From assembly GCF_000221045.1 (NCBI RefSeq), contig NC_015856.1, forward strand, positions 1,831,317-1,895,316: 64,000 bases of DNA, read 5' to 3'. Below the pieces are notes generated by a model. That model was not told where the DNA came from and did not search any database. It saw only the letters and a program-made list of their open reading frames with translations. Source of the stretch: Collimonas fungivorans Ter331. GTDB lineage: Bacteria; Pseudomonadota; Gammaproteobacteria; Burkholderiales; Burkholderiaceae_D. Positions 9,651-18,381 of the stretch are shown here, one piece after another (position 1 is the first letter of the stretch; each line of letters begins with the position of its first letter). A program made the position numbers and the translations under genes.

Positions 9651-10913
9651 ATGAAGGCTTTATTGAATGCGTTCGAAAGCAGGGCGCCGGAAATTGTCTT
9701 TGAATGGCATGACGCGGAAACCCCGGCGCGCGGCTGGATCGTCATCAACTCGCTGCGCGGCGGCGCGGCCGGCGGCGGCACCCGCATGCGCAGCGGCCTG
9801 GACCGGCGCGAAGTGGAATCGCTGGCGAAGACCATGGAAGTCAAGTTCACCGTCTCCGGCCCGGCCATAGGCGGCGCCAAGTCGGGCATCGATTTCGATC
9901 CTGCCGATCCGCGCAAGGACGGCGTATTGCGGCGCTGGTACAAGGCGGTGACGCCTTTGCTGAAAACCTATTATGGCACCGGCGGCGACCTGAATGTCGA
10001 CGAAGTGCATGAAGTGATTCCGATGACCGAGAGCTACGGCCTGTGGCATCCGCAGGAAGGCATAGTCAACGGCCATTTCCAGCCTAGCGACAGCGCCCGC
10101 ATCCAGAAAGTCGGGCAGTTGCGCATGGGCGTGGCCAAGGTGGTGGAGGATGCGCGTTATACGCCGGCCGCCAGCCGCAAATACCTGGTGGCTGACCTGA
10201 TCACCGGCTGGGGCGTGGCCGAATCCGTATTGCATTACTACCGCTTGTATGGCGGCAACGTGGCAGGCAAGCGCGTGATCGTGCAGGGCTGGGGCAATGT
10301 CGGTTCGACCGCGGCGTATTACCTGTCCAAGGCCGGCGCGCGCGTGGTCGGCATCATCGACCGTAACGGCGGCCTGGTGAAAGCCGAGGGTTACAGCCAC
10401 GAAGAGGTGCATGCACTGTTCCTGAATAAGCAGGGCAACCAGCTGATCGCCGACGGCATGCTGTCGTTCGATGCCTGCAATGCGGCGATCTGGAGCGTCG
10501 GCGCGGACATCTTCCTGCCTTGCGCCGGCTCGCGCCTGGTGCGGCAGGAACAGGTGGACCAGATGGTCGCCCACGGCCTGGAAGTGGTCGCCAGCGGTGC
10601 CAACGTACCGTTTGCCGACAACGATATTTTCTACGGCCCGATCTATGAATACGCCGACACCAAGGTCGCCGTGATCCCGGATTTCGTCGCCAACTGCGGC
10701 ATGGCGCGCGCCTTTGCGTTCCTGATGCAAAGCGAGGTGGAGATTTCCGACGAAGCGATCTTCGGCGACGTTTCGGCCACCGTGGCCGCGGCGCTGGAAA
10801 AATGCCACGGCCGTTCGGCCAGCCGTACCGGCATCGCCAAAGTCGCTTTTGAAATCGCCTTGCAACAACTGATTACGCCAGAAACCTCGGAATCTGCCGC
10901 TACCCGCAGCTGA
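9651..10913 (+). CDS. Glu/Leu/Phe/Val-type amino acid dehydrogenase
   Basis: A 420-residue NAD(P)-dependent amino acid dehydrogenase. The N-terminal substrate domain keeps Lys65 (EVKFTVSG), the catalytic-lysine loop GGAKSGID (Lys77) and GTGGDLNVDE (Asp113). The Rossmann domain starts at GWGNVGS (213-219). Family enzymes deaminate an amino acid to its 2-oxo acid plus ammonia. The second glycine of the usual GGAKGG loop is Ser here, so it is not a standard glutamate dehydrogenase. Because the next gene makes homogentisate from 4-hydroxyphenylpyruvate, I infer that tyrosine or phenylalanine is the substrate. The start has an AGGAG site. No other dehydrogenase subunit is needed. Confidence 0.85.
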   Translation: MKALLNAFESRAPEIVFEWHDAETPARGWIVINSLRGGAAGGGTRMRSGLDRREVESLAKTMEVKFTVSGPAIGGAKSGIDFDPADPRKDGVLRRWYKAVTPLLKTYYGTGGDLNVDEVHEVIPMTESYGLWHPQEGIVNGHFQPSDSARIQKVGQLRMGVAKVVEDARYTPAASRKYLVADLITGWGVAESVLHYYRLYGGNVAGKRVIVQGWGNVGSTAAYYLSKAGARVVGIIDRNGGLVKAEGYSHEEVHALFLNKQGNQLIADGMLSFDACNAAIWSVGADIFLPCAGSRLVRQEQVDQMVAHGLEVVASGANVPFADNDIFYGPIYEYADTKVAVIPDFVANCGMARAFAFLMQSEVEISDEAIFGDVSATVAAALEKCHGRSASRTGIAKVAFEIALQQLITPETSESAATRS

Positions 10914-10958
10914 TCCGTTTAGACCCAGTCCACCAGACTTTATTTGCAGGAGTACATC

Positions 10959-12035
10959 ATGTCCGATCTGTTTGAAAACCCCATGGGCCTGTGCGGCTTT
11001 GAATTTGTCGAGTTCGCCTCGCCCATCCCGAACGTGTTGGAGCCGGCATTCGAAGCCATGGGTTTCTCCAAGGTGGCGCGTCACCGCTCCAAGGATGTGA
11101 CCCTGTATCGCCAGGGCGATATCAATTTCATCATCAACTACGAGCCGAAGAGCCCGGCCTATTATTTCGCCAAAGAGCATGGCCCGTCCGCCTGCGGCAT
11201 GGCGTTCCGCGTCAATGACGCGCATCTGGCATACCAGCGCGCGCTGGAGCGCGGCGCCGAACCGATGGAAATCAACACCGGCGTGATGGAACTGCGTTTG
11301 CCGGCGATCAAGGGCATCGGCGGTGCGCCGCTGTATCTGATCGATCGTTTCACTCCCGGCAAATCGATCTATGACATCGATTTCGAATTCATCGACGGCG
11401 CAGAGCGCAACCCTGTCGGCGCCGGCCTGAAAACCATCGACCACCTGACCCACAATGTGTACCGCGGCCGCATGGCCCACTGGGCGGCGTTCTACGAGCG
11501 ATTGTTCAATTTCCGCGAAGTCCGTTATTTCGACATCAAGGGCGAGTACACCGGCCTGACCTCCAAGGCGATGAGTGCGCCGGACGGCAAGATCCGCATC
11601 CCCTTGAATGAAGAGTCGTCCAAAGGTTCGGGCCAGATCGAGGAGTTCCTGATGCAGTTCAACGGCGAAGGGATTCAGCACATCGCTTTGCAAACTGACA
11701 ACCTGGTGCAAACCTGGGACGCCCTGAAGAAAATGGGCACGCCGTTCATGACGGCGCCGCCGGCAACCTACTACGAAATGCTGGAAGGGCGCCTGCCGAA
11801 CCACGGCGAGCCGACCGCCGAGCTGCAGATGCGCGGCATCCTGCTGGACGGCGTCTCGAACCAGGACGGCCAACGGCTGTTGCTGCAAATTTTCTCGGCG
11901 ACCACGCTGGGCCCGGTATTTTTCGAGTTCATCCAGCGCAAAGGCGACGAAGGTTTCGGCGAAGGCAATTTCAAGGCGCTGTTCGAGTCCATCGAGCGCG
12001 ACCAGATACGCCGCGGTGTACTGAAATCTGAATAA
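10959..12035 (+). CDS. hpd: 4-hydroxyphenylpyruvate dioxygenase
   Basis: A 358-residue iron dioxygenase that turns 4-hydroxyphenylpyruvate into homogentisate in tyrosine breakdown. The three iron ligands can be placed: His162 (DHLTHNV), His241 (GIQHIALQT) and Glu323 (FFEFIQRKG), matching His161, His240 and Glu322 of the Pseudomonas enzyme. The N-terminal half is the non-catalytic vicinal-oxygen-chelate repeat. The ATG at 10959 is chosen over a TTG at 10944, since GCAGGAG lies 8 bases before it and the length then fits the family. Last gene of the transporter / dehydrogenase run. Homogentisate dioxygenase is not in this window. Confidence 0.96.
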   Translation: MSDLFENPMGLCGFEFVEFASPIPNVLEPAFEAMGFSKVARHRSKDVTLYRQGDINFIINYEPKSPAYYFAKEHGPSACGMAFRVNDAHLAYQRALERGAEPMEINTGVMELRLPAIKGIGGAPLYLIDRFTPGKSIYDIDFEFIDGAERNPVGAGLKTIDHLTHNVYRGRMAHWAAFYERLFNFREVRYFDIKGEYTGLTSKAMSAPDGKIRIPLNEESSKGSGQIEEFLMQFNGEGIQHIALQTDNLVQTWDALKKMGTPFMTAPPATYYEMLEGRLPNHGEPTAELQMRGILLDGVSNQDGQRLLLQIFSATTLGPVFFEFIQRKGDEGFGEGNFKALFESIERDQIRRGVLKSE

Positions 12036-12237
12036 ACTTAGTTGGATTTTAGCAACAACTTGTTTTTGGGGAAAGTTGTGCTGATATGATGTCCGCTCAG
12101 CTTTATCCCCGGCAACGCTGAAATGGCAGCGTGGTGTAGTAGCAGTGGCGGTAAAGCGATGGCGGGCGACGTGGGGAGCAGGCGTTGCCAGGCCATCGAA
12201 TAAAATCTAAAAAATGTTTTAACTTACGGAGAGATGC

Positions 12238-13326
12238 ATGAAAAAATATTCCTTGATGCTGGTAGCAGCAGGTTTGGCCAGCGGGAGCGCGATGGCCCAG
12301 ACTAATGTCACGATCTACGGCATTGTCGACACCAGCATCCGTTATCTCAGCAGCGATAACGCAGCCGGGCAAAAAAACTTTGTCATCACCAATGGCGCGA
12401 TCTCGAACAGCCGTATCGGCTTCAAGGGTACTGAAGACCTGGGCGGTGGCCTGAAAGCCATTTTCCGCCTGGAAAACGGTTTCAATTCCGATACTGGCAG
12501 CATGTCCAGCGCCAATACGCTGTTCAGCCGTCAATCCTACGTCGGCCTGAGCGGTTCTTTCGGCACGGTTACCCTGGGCCGCCAGCAAACTCCGTTGTTT
12601 GACCTGATGGCGGACCATTTCGATCCGCTGACCGTCGGCAACTACGACCAGAATGCATGGATGCCGGCCGGCGCCACCCTGATCCGCAATTCGAACATGC
12701 TGAAATACTACGGCACGTTCGGCGGCCTCGCCGCAGGCATCAGCTATGCTGCCGGCGAGAAGGCAGGATCGGTCAAGCTGGGCAGCCAGATCGGCGGCAC
12801 CCTGGCCTATACGGCCGGCCCGTTCGCCATCGGCGGCGGCTTCCAGCAAACTGTCAGCCCGACCAATTCGGACTGGAAAGACACTGCCTACAACCTGAGC
12901 CTGTCCTACACGCTGGGCGCGGCCAAGCTGTTCGGCGGCTACTATCGCATCAAGGACAGCACCGGCACGACTCCGGCATATTTCGGCGTCACCAACAGTG
13001 CGGCTTCGATCAATGGCGGCATCGGCGGCGTCGAGCGCAAGGACGATGCTTACTTCCTGGGCGCGACTTACCAGGCTACTCCAGCCTGGTCGCTGACTGC
13101 TGCCGGCTACTATGACAAGAGCAAGAACGTCACGGTCGCCACCTTGGGCAACCTGGGCGACGGCACCCGTTACGCGCTGGTCGGCGTGGCGGAATATGCT
13201 TTGTCCAAGCGCACCCAGGTCTACGGTACGGTCGACTACAACAAGGCCAAGAATGCGGCCTTGTCGGAACTGGTTGGCAAGGATAGCGTGACCGGCGTTG
13301 CGGTCGGCATCCGCCACATTTTCTAA
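12238..13326 (+). CDS. General porin (Gram-negative, betaproteobacterial type)
   Basis: A 362-residue outer-membrane porin with a signal peptide cleaved near SAMAQT (about residue 20). The mature start TNVTIYGIVDTSIRYLS and the block SRIGFKGTEDLGGGLKAIFRLENGF are the hallmark of Burkholderiales trimeric porins. The eyelet-loop region follows LFSRQSYVGLSGSFGTVTLGRQ. The C-terminus GVAVGIRHIF ends in the Phe required for outer-membrane insertion. It allows diffusion of small hydrophilic solutes. It has an AGAG ribosome binding site, its own roughly 200-base upstream region and a strong terminator, so it is probably monocistronic. Confidence 0.93.
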   Translation: MKKYSLMLVAAGLASGSAMAQTNVTIYGIVDTSIRYLSSDNAAGQKNFVITNGAISNSRIGFKGTEDLGGGLKAIFRLENGFNSDTGSMSSANTLFSRQSYVGLSGSFGTVTLGRQQTPLFDLMADHFDPLTVGNYDQNAWMPAGATLIRNSNMLKYYGTFGGLAAGISYAAGEKAGSVKLGSQIGGTLAYTAGPFAIGGGFQQTVSPTNSDWKDTAYNLSLSYTLGAAKLFGGYYRIKDSTGTTPAYFGVTNSAASINGGIGGVERKDDAYFLGATYQATPAWSLTAAGYYDKSKNVTVATLGNLGDGTRYALVGVAEYALSKRTQVYGTVDYNKAKNAALSELVGKDSVTGVAVGIRHIF

Positions 13327-13345
13327 GCAAAGAAACCCGGTGATC

Positions 13346-13373
13346 AAAGCGCAGCTTCGGCTGCGCTTTTTTT
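13346..13373 (+). terminator. Rho-independent terminator after porin
   Basis: Perfect 10-bp stem AAAGCGCAGC with a TTCG tetraloop and GCTGCGCTTT, running into a T tract to 13373. It overlaps the end of the convergent modC gene by two bases. Confidence 0.93.
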
Positions 13374-14049
13374 ATGTCCTGGCCGGCGGTGCGATCATGC
13401 CGTCGCGGATCTCGAAGATTTCATCGCCCAGCAGGGCCAGGTCGGCAGGGTCGTGGGTGATCACCATCATCGGCACGTTCAGCTGTTTTTGCAGCTCGGA
13501 CAGTTCGCGCCGCATGCGGTCGCGCAAGTTCAGGTCCAGCGCCGAAAACGGTTCGTCCAGCAGCAGGATATCCGGCTCCAATGCCAGCGCCCTGGCCAGA
13601 GCCACGCGTTGCCGCTGGCCGCCCGACAGCTGGTGCGGATAACTGTTGGCGGCCGCGCTCAGTTCGAACGAGGCCAGCCATTTCCTGACCACCGGATGGT
13701 CGTGCGGACGGCGCAGGTTGAAGCAGCCCCGGCGCAAGCCGAAGGCCACGTTCTGCGCCACGGTAAGATGCGGGAACAGCGCATAGTCCTGGAACAGGTA
13801 GGCGACCTTGCGCTGCTGCGGCGGCAGGCAAATGCCGCCGGCGCTGTCGAACAGGGTGTTTTGCTTGAGGCGGATCAGGCCTTCATCGGGCGTCAGCAAG
13901 CCGGCGATCGCCTGCAAGGTCAGGCTCTTGCCGGCGCCGGAGGGGCCGTACAGCACCACCCGGTCGCTCTCGGTATGCAGCGCGATCTCGAGATTGAAGC
14001 CGCGGTCATCGGCTTGCAAATGCTTGCGTATGTTGATTTCGATAGTCAT
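13372..14049 (-). CDS. modC: Molybdate ABC transporter ATP-binding protein, without Mop domain
   Basis: A 225-residue ATPase subunit of the molybdate importer. Walker A is GPSGAGKS (residues 35-42), the signature is QLSGGQRQRVALARAL, and Walker B is DILLLDEPFSALD, followed by the H-loop MVITHDPADLALLG. Typical ModC proteins are about 350 residues, with a C-terminal TOBE/Mop domain that binds molybdate; this one stops shortly after the ATPase core at GMIAPPART and lacks it. The reading frame closes cleanly, with no sign of a frameshift remnant beyond the stop. It follows modB by 10 bases. Confidence 0.88.
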   Translation of the reverse strand: MTIEINIRKHLQADDRGFNLEIALHTESDRVVLYGPSGAGKSLTLQAIAGLLTPDEGLIRLKQNTLFDSAGGICLPPQQRKVAYLFQDYALFPHLTVAQNVAFGLRRGCFNLRRPHDHPVVRKWLASFELSAAANSYPHQLSGGQRQRVALARALALEPDILLLDEPFSALDLNLRDRMRRELSELQKQLNVPMMVITHDPADLALLGDEIFEIRDGMIAPPART

Positions 14050-14059
14050 AGGAAATTCG

Positions 14060-14737
14060 TCATGACCGCCTGCGCTGCTGGCTTTTCGGTAACAGGCGGC
14101 CGGCGATCAGCAGCACCACGATGCAGGTGGCCGAAGTGATCAGCACCAGCAGGTTGGCGGTCTGGTCGTCGCCGGCCTGCACCGCTTCATAGATGGCGAC
14201 CGACAGGGTCTGGGTGCGGCCTGGCAGGTTGCCGGCGATCATCAGGGTCGCGCCGAACTCTCCGAGCGCGCGCGCAAACGCCAGCAATACGCCGGCGGCA
14301 ATGCCCTTGGAAGCCAGCGGCAGGGTGACGCGGAAGAACACGCCGGCTTCCGACACGCCCAGCACGCGGGCAGCATTTTCCAGTTGCACGTCGACATTGT
14401 CGAAAGCGGCGCGGGCCGATTTGAGCACCAGCGGGAAAGCGACGATGGTGGCGGCGATCACTGCGCCTTGCCAGGTGAATACCAGCTGGATGCCCCATTT
14501 TTCCAGCCAGGCGCCGAACACGCCGCGGCGGCCCAGCAGCACCAGCAGGTAATAGCCGAGCACGGTCGGCGGCAGCACCAGCGGCAGGGTCAGGATGGCG
14601 TCGACCAGGTCGCGCGCCGGCGAGCGCCAGCGCGATAAGCCATAGGCGGCAGCGACCCCGAACAGCATGTTGAGCAGGGTGGCCCAGCCTGCAACTTTCA
14701 ACGACAGCAGCAGGGCAACCCAGACACCGCCGTTCAT
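14060..14737 (-). CDS. modB: Molybdate ABC transporter permease
   Basis: A 225-residue inner-membrane permease with about five membrane segments. The ModB blocks LTLPLVLPPTVLGYYLLVLLG and the coupling-loop motif EFGATLMIAGNLPGRTQTLSVAIYEAVQAG are clear. It forms the channel for molybdate uptake, needed for molybdenum cofactor enzymes. It lies between modA and modC on the minus strand; the gap to modA is about 70 bases with no terminator. Confidence 0.94.
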   Translation of the reverse strand: MNGGVWVALLLSLKVAGWATLLNMLFGVAAAYGLSRWRSPARDLVDAILTLPLVLPPTVLGYYLLVLLGRRGVFGAWLEKWGIQLVFTWQGAVIAATIVAFPLVLKSARAAFDNVDVQLENAARVLGVSEAGVFFRVTLPLASKGIAAGVLLAFARALGEFGATLMIAGNLPGRTQTLSVAIYEAVQAGDDQTANLLVLITSATCIVVLLIAGRLLPKSQQRRRS

Positions 14738-14805
14738 GGCTTCTGCTTTCTATTCACTACTAACCTTTATCGCTGTCAGGGGAGCTTGACGATAACACCC
14801 TGTCA

Positions 14806-15585
14806 TCAGGGTTTCAAGAAACCGTAGCGCGCCAGCGTTGCCTGGCCGGCGGGCGACAGTACATAGGCGACGAACTTGGCGGCCATGTCGGCCTGCCTGG
14901 TGTTGCTGGTGACGGCGATCGGATAGCTGACTGCGGTTTGCGAAGGCACATGCAATGCGACCTTGACCTTGTCCGGCATGATCGCGGCGTCGGTGGAGAA
15001 CACAAAACCGGCGTCGACTTCGCCGCGCGCCACATAGTCCAGGCTCTGGCGCACGTTTTGCGCCGGCACGCCCTTGGCCGCAACGACGTCCCACAGGTTG
15101 GCGTGTTCCAGCGCGGCCTTGGTGTAGCGGCCGACCGGCACCGAAGCAGGATTACCGTAGGCGACGCGCTTGACCGCCGGCTGCGCCAGGTCCTGCAATT
15201 GCTGTATGCGCAGCTGGCTGTCGGCCGGCACGATCAGCACGATCTGGTTGTTCGCAAAATTCTTGCGGCTGGCGGCCAGCACGGCCTTTTCGGCTTCTGC
15301 CTTGTTCATGGCTTCCTGGTCGGCCGAAGCGAAAACGTCGGCCGGCGCGCCTTTGATGATCTGCTGCAGCAAGACATCGGAGGCGGCAAAGTTGAGGATC
15401 ACCTTGGTGTCGGGGTTTTGCGCTTCAAACGCCTGGCCGAGATCCTTGAATGCATTGGTCAGGCTGGCGGCTGCCGAGACCACCAGGTCGGCCGCATGGA
15501 CAGTCGATGTCGATAGCAGCAACATCAGAGGCAAGGCGCTGGCAAGAATCAGGCGTTTAATCGAGTAATTGCAGCGGCGCAACAT
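14806..15585 (-). CDS. modA: Molybdate-binding periplasmic protein
   Basis: A 259-residue binding protein. The signal peptide (KRLILASALPLMLLL to TVHAAD) is followed by the ModA opening LVVSAAASLTNAFKDLGQAFE, the block FAASDVLLQQIIKGAPADVFASADQ that supplies oxyanion-contacting Ser residues, and YVARGEVDAGFVFSTDA near the C-terminus. I start at the ATG at 15585, which has AGGAGAT about 5 bases upstream, not at the more distant in-frame codon at 15669. First gene of modABC, divergent from the ModE-like gene across a possible ModE box. Confidence 0.93.
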   Translation of the reverse strand: MLRRCNYSIKRLILASALPLMLLLSTSTVHAADLVVSAAASLTNAFKDLGQAFEAQNPDTKVILNFAASDVLLQQIIKGAPADVFASADQEAMNKAEAEKAVLAASRKNFANNQIVLIVPADSQLRIQQLQDLAQPAVKRVAYGNPASVPVGRYTKAALEHANLWDVVAAKGVPAQNVRQSLDYVARGEVDAGFVFSTDAAIMPDKVKVALHVPSQTAVSYPIAVTSNTRQADMAAKFVAYVLSPAGQATLARYGFLKP

Positions 15586-15637
15586 GGAGTATCTCCTGGG
15601 TGGTAGGTAGCAAGCGGGTGGCAAATTCTGACAACAT

Positions 15638-15661
15638 CGAAATATATGGCAGGATATAGCG
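15638..15661. promoter_or_regulatory. Candidate ModE box upstream of modA
   Basis: CGAAATAT-N8-ATATAGCG, an imperfect dyad that resembles the CG-rich-ended TATAT half-sites of known ModE operators. It lies about 50 bases upstream of the modA start and about 120 bases from the ModE-like gene, where a repressor of modABC would act. Confidence 0.5.
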
Positions 15662-15778
15662 CAGGTCAACTCGCAATGTAGCTTTCCAACACGGAGTCAG
15701 TGCAAAATCTCGCCGGCATGGCGAATCTGCCAACAAAATACCTGATTTGCCGCCTGCCTCCTTGCTACAATCGCGCAT

Positions 15779-16147
15779 ATGGCAAATTCCAAATCGGTTC
15801 GGCTCAGAGTATTGCAGGGCGATGCAATCGCCTTCGGTCCAGGCAAGGCAGCGCTGCTGCTGGCCATCCATCAAAGCGGTTCGATTTCCGCCGCGGCCCG
15901 TTCGCTGGGCATGTCATATCGCCGCGCCTGGCTGCTGGTCGAAGCGATGAACCAATGTTTCAAGTCACCGCTGGTGGCGACTGCAACCGGCGGCGCCAAA
16001 GGCGGCGGCGCGCAAGTGACGCCGATAGGGCATGAAATCCTGGCGCGCTACCAGGCCATGCAAAACAAGGCGGAGGCCGCGGTTGCCAAGGATATGGCGT
16101 ACTTCGACGCACTGATGGCGGCGCCGGACAATCCCGCGGGCGCTTGA
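15779..16147 (+). CDS. ModE-like HTH regulator, DNA-binding domain only
   Basis: A 122-residue protein that consists of the LysR-like winged HTH of ModE (about residues 20-85): FGPGKAALLLAIHQSGSISAAARSLGMSYRRAWLLVEAMN, then the wing GGAKGGGAQVTPIGHEILARYQ. Full-length ModE (about 262 residues) carries two C-terminal Mop domains that bind molybdate; they are absent here. It is divergent from modABC and is the obvious candidate regulator of them. How it would sense molybdate without Mop domains is open. A plausible -10 (TACAAT, 15766-15771) lies very close to the start codon, so the transcript may be nearly leaderless. Confidence 0.88.
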   Translation: MANSKSVRLRVLQGDAIAFGPGKAALLLAIHQSGSISAAARSLGMSYRRAWLLVEAMNQCFKSPLVATATGGAKGGGAQVTPIGHEILARYQAMQNKAEAAVAKDMAYFDALMAAPDNPAGA

Positions 16148-16212
16148 AGCGGTAGCATTCCAGTCACTATTCCAATCACTGTCCTAACCACATCAGCTCG
16201 CCACCACACACC

Positions 16213-17976
16213 ATGCCCTCAAGCAGCACTGTACGCAGCACGCTTTTAAGATACCGGATCCGCCTGCAACGCCTGTTCCATTTTTCCGAAAGCCATTCGA
16301 TGCTGCTGTGGGCCGCAGTGGTCGGCTTCCTGGGCGCGCTGGCGACGGTGCTGTTCCGCGAGTGCATCTACGGCTTGCAGCAGCTGCTGACCGGCCATAG
16401 CGGCAGTTTTGTCGCCATGGCCAAGAGCTTGCCATGGTCGATGCGCTTGCTGCTGCCGGCCGCAGGCGGCCTGCTGGCCGGGGCGATCCTGGTGCTGGCG
16501 AAGCGCGTGCCGTCCAGCGCCACCTCGGATTACATGGAAGCGGTGGCGATCGGCGACGGCAACATCCCGGTGCGGCAGAGTCTGCTGCGCAGCCTGTCGT
16601 CGCTGGCAACCGTGGTCTCCGGCGGCTCGATCGGGCGCGAAGGGCCGATGGTGCAGCTGGCGGCGCTGGCAGCATCGCTGGTGGGCCGCTTCACCCACTT
16701 CAGCCCGGCCCGCCTGCGCCTGCTGGTGGCATGCGGCGCGGCGGCAGGGATCACCTCGGCTTACAACGCGCCGATTGCCGGCGCTTTTTTCGTCACCGAG
16801 ATCGTGCTGGGCGCGATCGTCATGGAAAGCTTCGGGCCGGTGGTGGTGGCGTCGGTGGTCGCCAACATCACCATGCGCGAGCTGCCCGGCTACCATCCGG
16901 CATACGAGATGCCGCCGTTCCCGCCGGTGGCCGGCATCGAGATCCTGTGGTTTGTGCTGCTGGGCATCATGGCCGGCATCGCCGCGCCGCAATTCCTGCG
17001 CTTGCTGGCGTTCTCCAAGCATATGTTTACCCGGACCGCCTTGCCGCTGCCGCTAAGGCTGGGACTGGGCGGTTTGCTGGTGGGCCTGATTTCGGTCTGG
17101 ATGCCCGAAGTCTGGGGCAACGGCTACAGCGTGGTCAATTCGCTGCTGCATACGCCGTGGCTGTGGTGGAGCGTCTTGCTGGTGCTGGTGCTCAAGGTGC
17201 TGGCCACCGCCATCACCACCGGTTCCGGCGCGGTCGGCGGCATCTTTACGCCGACCTTGTTCGTCGGCGCCGCCATCGGTTACCTGTTCGGCCAACTGCT
17301 GCATATCGTCCTGCCGGACCTTACCTCGGCGCCGTTCGCCTACGCCATGGTGGGCATGGGCGCTTTCCTGGCGGCGGCCACCAGCGCGCCGCTGATGGCG
17401 ATCCTGATGATTTTCGAAATGACGCTGAGCTACCAGGTGGTGCTGCCGCTGATGCTGTCCTGCGTAGTGGCTTATTTCATCGCGCGCAGCATCAACGGCG
17501 CTTCCATGTACGACATCACGATCAAGCGCAATCGCGATGCGCAGGAACGAGTGCGCCTGCGCGGCATCCACATGAACGAACTGATCCGGCCGGCCGATAC
17601 GGTGCTGCCGCTGACGGCGCCGTTTGCTGAAATCAGCGGCCTGTTCCTGAAATATCCGGTGAAATACATCTATATCGTCGACCAGCGCAATCGTTATTGC
17701 GGCGTGGTGGCCTTGCAAGACATTACCTCCTGCCTGCTGGCGAAGAGCGAGACGCAGGGGAAGGTGGCCGCCGATTTCATACGGCGCGAGTTCCTGCATG
17801 TGGTGACGCCCGAGATGTCGCTGGGCGACGCCTTGCAATCCTTCCTCGATCACCAGGGCGAACGGCTGCCGGTAGTGCGCAGCCATGAAGACCCGGAACT
17901 GCTGGGCGCGGTCTACAAGACATCCTTGCTGGATGCTTACTTCAGGCTGGACCGGTCGCAGGAACTGCATGCCTGA
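16213..17976 (+). CDS. ClcB-like CLC chloride channel/transporter with CBS domains
   Basis: A 587-residue membrane protein. The CLC core has about ten helices and includes the gating-glutamate motif GSIGREGPMVQLA (about residues 137-149), ITSAYNAPIAGAFFVTE and the second filter block GSGAVGGIFTPTLFVGAAIG (about 337-356). The usual GSGIP segment is replaced by TSDYMEAVA, as in the ClcB branch. The C-terminal 130 residues contain a CBS pair (MNELIRPADTVLPLT, FLKYPVKYIYIVDQRNRYCGVV and VVTPEMSLGDALQSFLDH), which usually binds nucleotides and regulates the channel. CLC proteins exchange chloride for protons or conduct chloride, for example in acid resistance. Monocistronic by appearance. Confidence 0.9.
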   Translation: MPSSSTVRSTLLRYRIRLQRLFHFSESHSMLLWAAVVGFLGALATVLFRECIYGLQQLLTGHSGSFVAMAKSLPWSMRLLLPAAGGLLAGAILVLAKRVPSSATSDYMEAVAIGDGNIPVRQSLLRSLSSLATVVSGGSIGREGPMVQLAALAASLVGRFTHFSPARLRLLVACGAAAGITSAYNAPIAGAFFVTEIVLGAIVMESFGPVVVASVVANITMRELPGYHPAYEMPPFPPVAGIEILWFVLLGIMAGIAAPQFLRLLAFSKHMFTRTALPLPLRLGLGGLLVGLISVWMPEVWGNGYSVVNSLLHTPWLWWSVLLVLVLKVLATAITTGSGAVGGIFTPTLFVGAAIGYLFGQLLHIVLPDLTSAPFAYAMVGMGAFLAAATSAPLMAILMIFEMTLSYQVVLPLMLSCVVAYFIARSINGASMYDITIKRNRDAQERVRLRGIHMNELIRPADTVLPLTAPFAEISGLFLKYPVKYIYIVDQRNRYCGVVALQDITSCLLAKSETQGKVAADFIRREFLHVVTPEMSLGDALQSFLDHQGERLPVVRSHEDPELLGAVYKTSLLDAYFRLDRSQELHA

Positions 17977-18126
17977 ATAGTGTTGCCGAGACAATGTTTA
18001 ACATAAATTTAGCGCTCATTTAATACGCAATCGCTGCGCGCGGCCGGAGTTTGCTCTATATTGGACGGCGGGTCACAGGCTGCTAGGCAGCCGCCCCGCA
18101 AACAACATCAACTCTTAGGAGCAGCA

Positions 18127-18381
18127 ATGGGAATTCTGTGGACAATCATCGTAGGTTTCGTGGTCGGAGTGATTGCTAAATTTCTTCATCCGGGGAAGGA
18201 GAACATGGGTTTTATCGTGACTACCTTGCTGGGCATTGCCGGTTCGTTTTTGGCTGGATACATCGGCCAGGCCCTGGGCTGGTACCAGGCCGGCCAGGGC
18301 GCGGGTTTTATCGGTTCGATCGTCGGCGCCTTGATCCTGTTGCTGATTTACGGTTTTGTCAAAGGCAAGGCGGCTAGCTGA
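18127..18381 (+). CDS. GlsB/YeaQ/YmgE-family stress membrane protein
   Basis: An 84-residue inner-membrane protein of three hydrophobic segments (about residues 2-18, 29-46 and 60-79) with the family pattern GFVVGVIAKFLHPGKENMGF and GFIGSIVGALILLLIYG. Transglycosylase-associated proteins of this family are induced by general stress; their molecular role is not known. The ATG at 18127 has a good AGGAG site about 6 bases upstream. An in-frame codon at 18061 would add an unlikely N-terminus. The stop overlaps the next gene's start (TGATG). Confidence 0.9.
   Translation: MGILWTIIVGFVVGVIAKFLHPGKENMGFIVTTLLGIAGSFLAGYIGQALGWYQAGQGAGFIGSIVGALILLLIYGFVKGKAAS

Noticed and set aside
9660-11888. 742-codon minus-strand open frame opposite the dehydrogenase and HPPD
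   Set aside because: Antisense shadow; the iron ligands and dinucleotide motif lie on the plus strand.
16213-17976. Fluoride-specific CLC because the GSGIP motif is missing
   Set aside because: The replacement TSDYMEA segment and the CBS pair match the ClcB branch; fluoride CLCs are shorter and have other filter residues.
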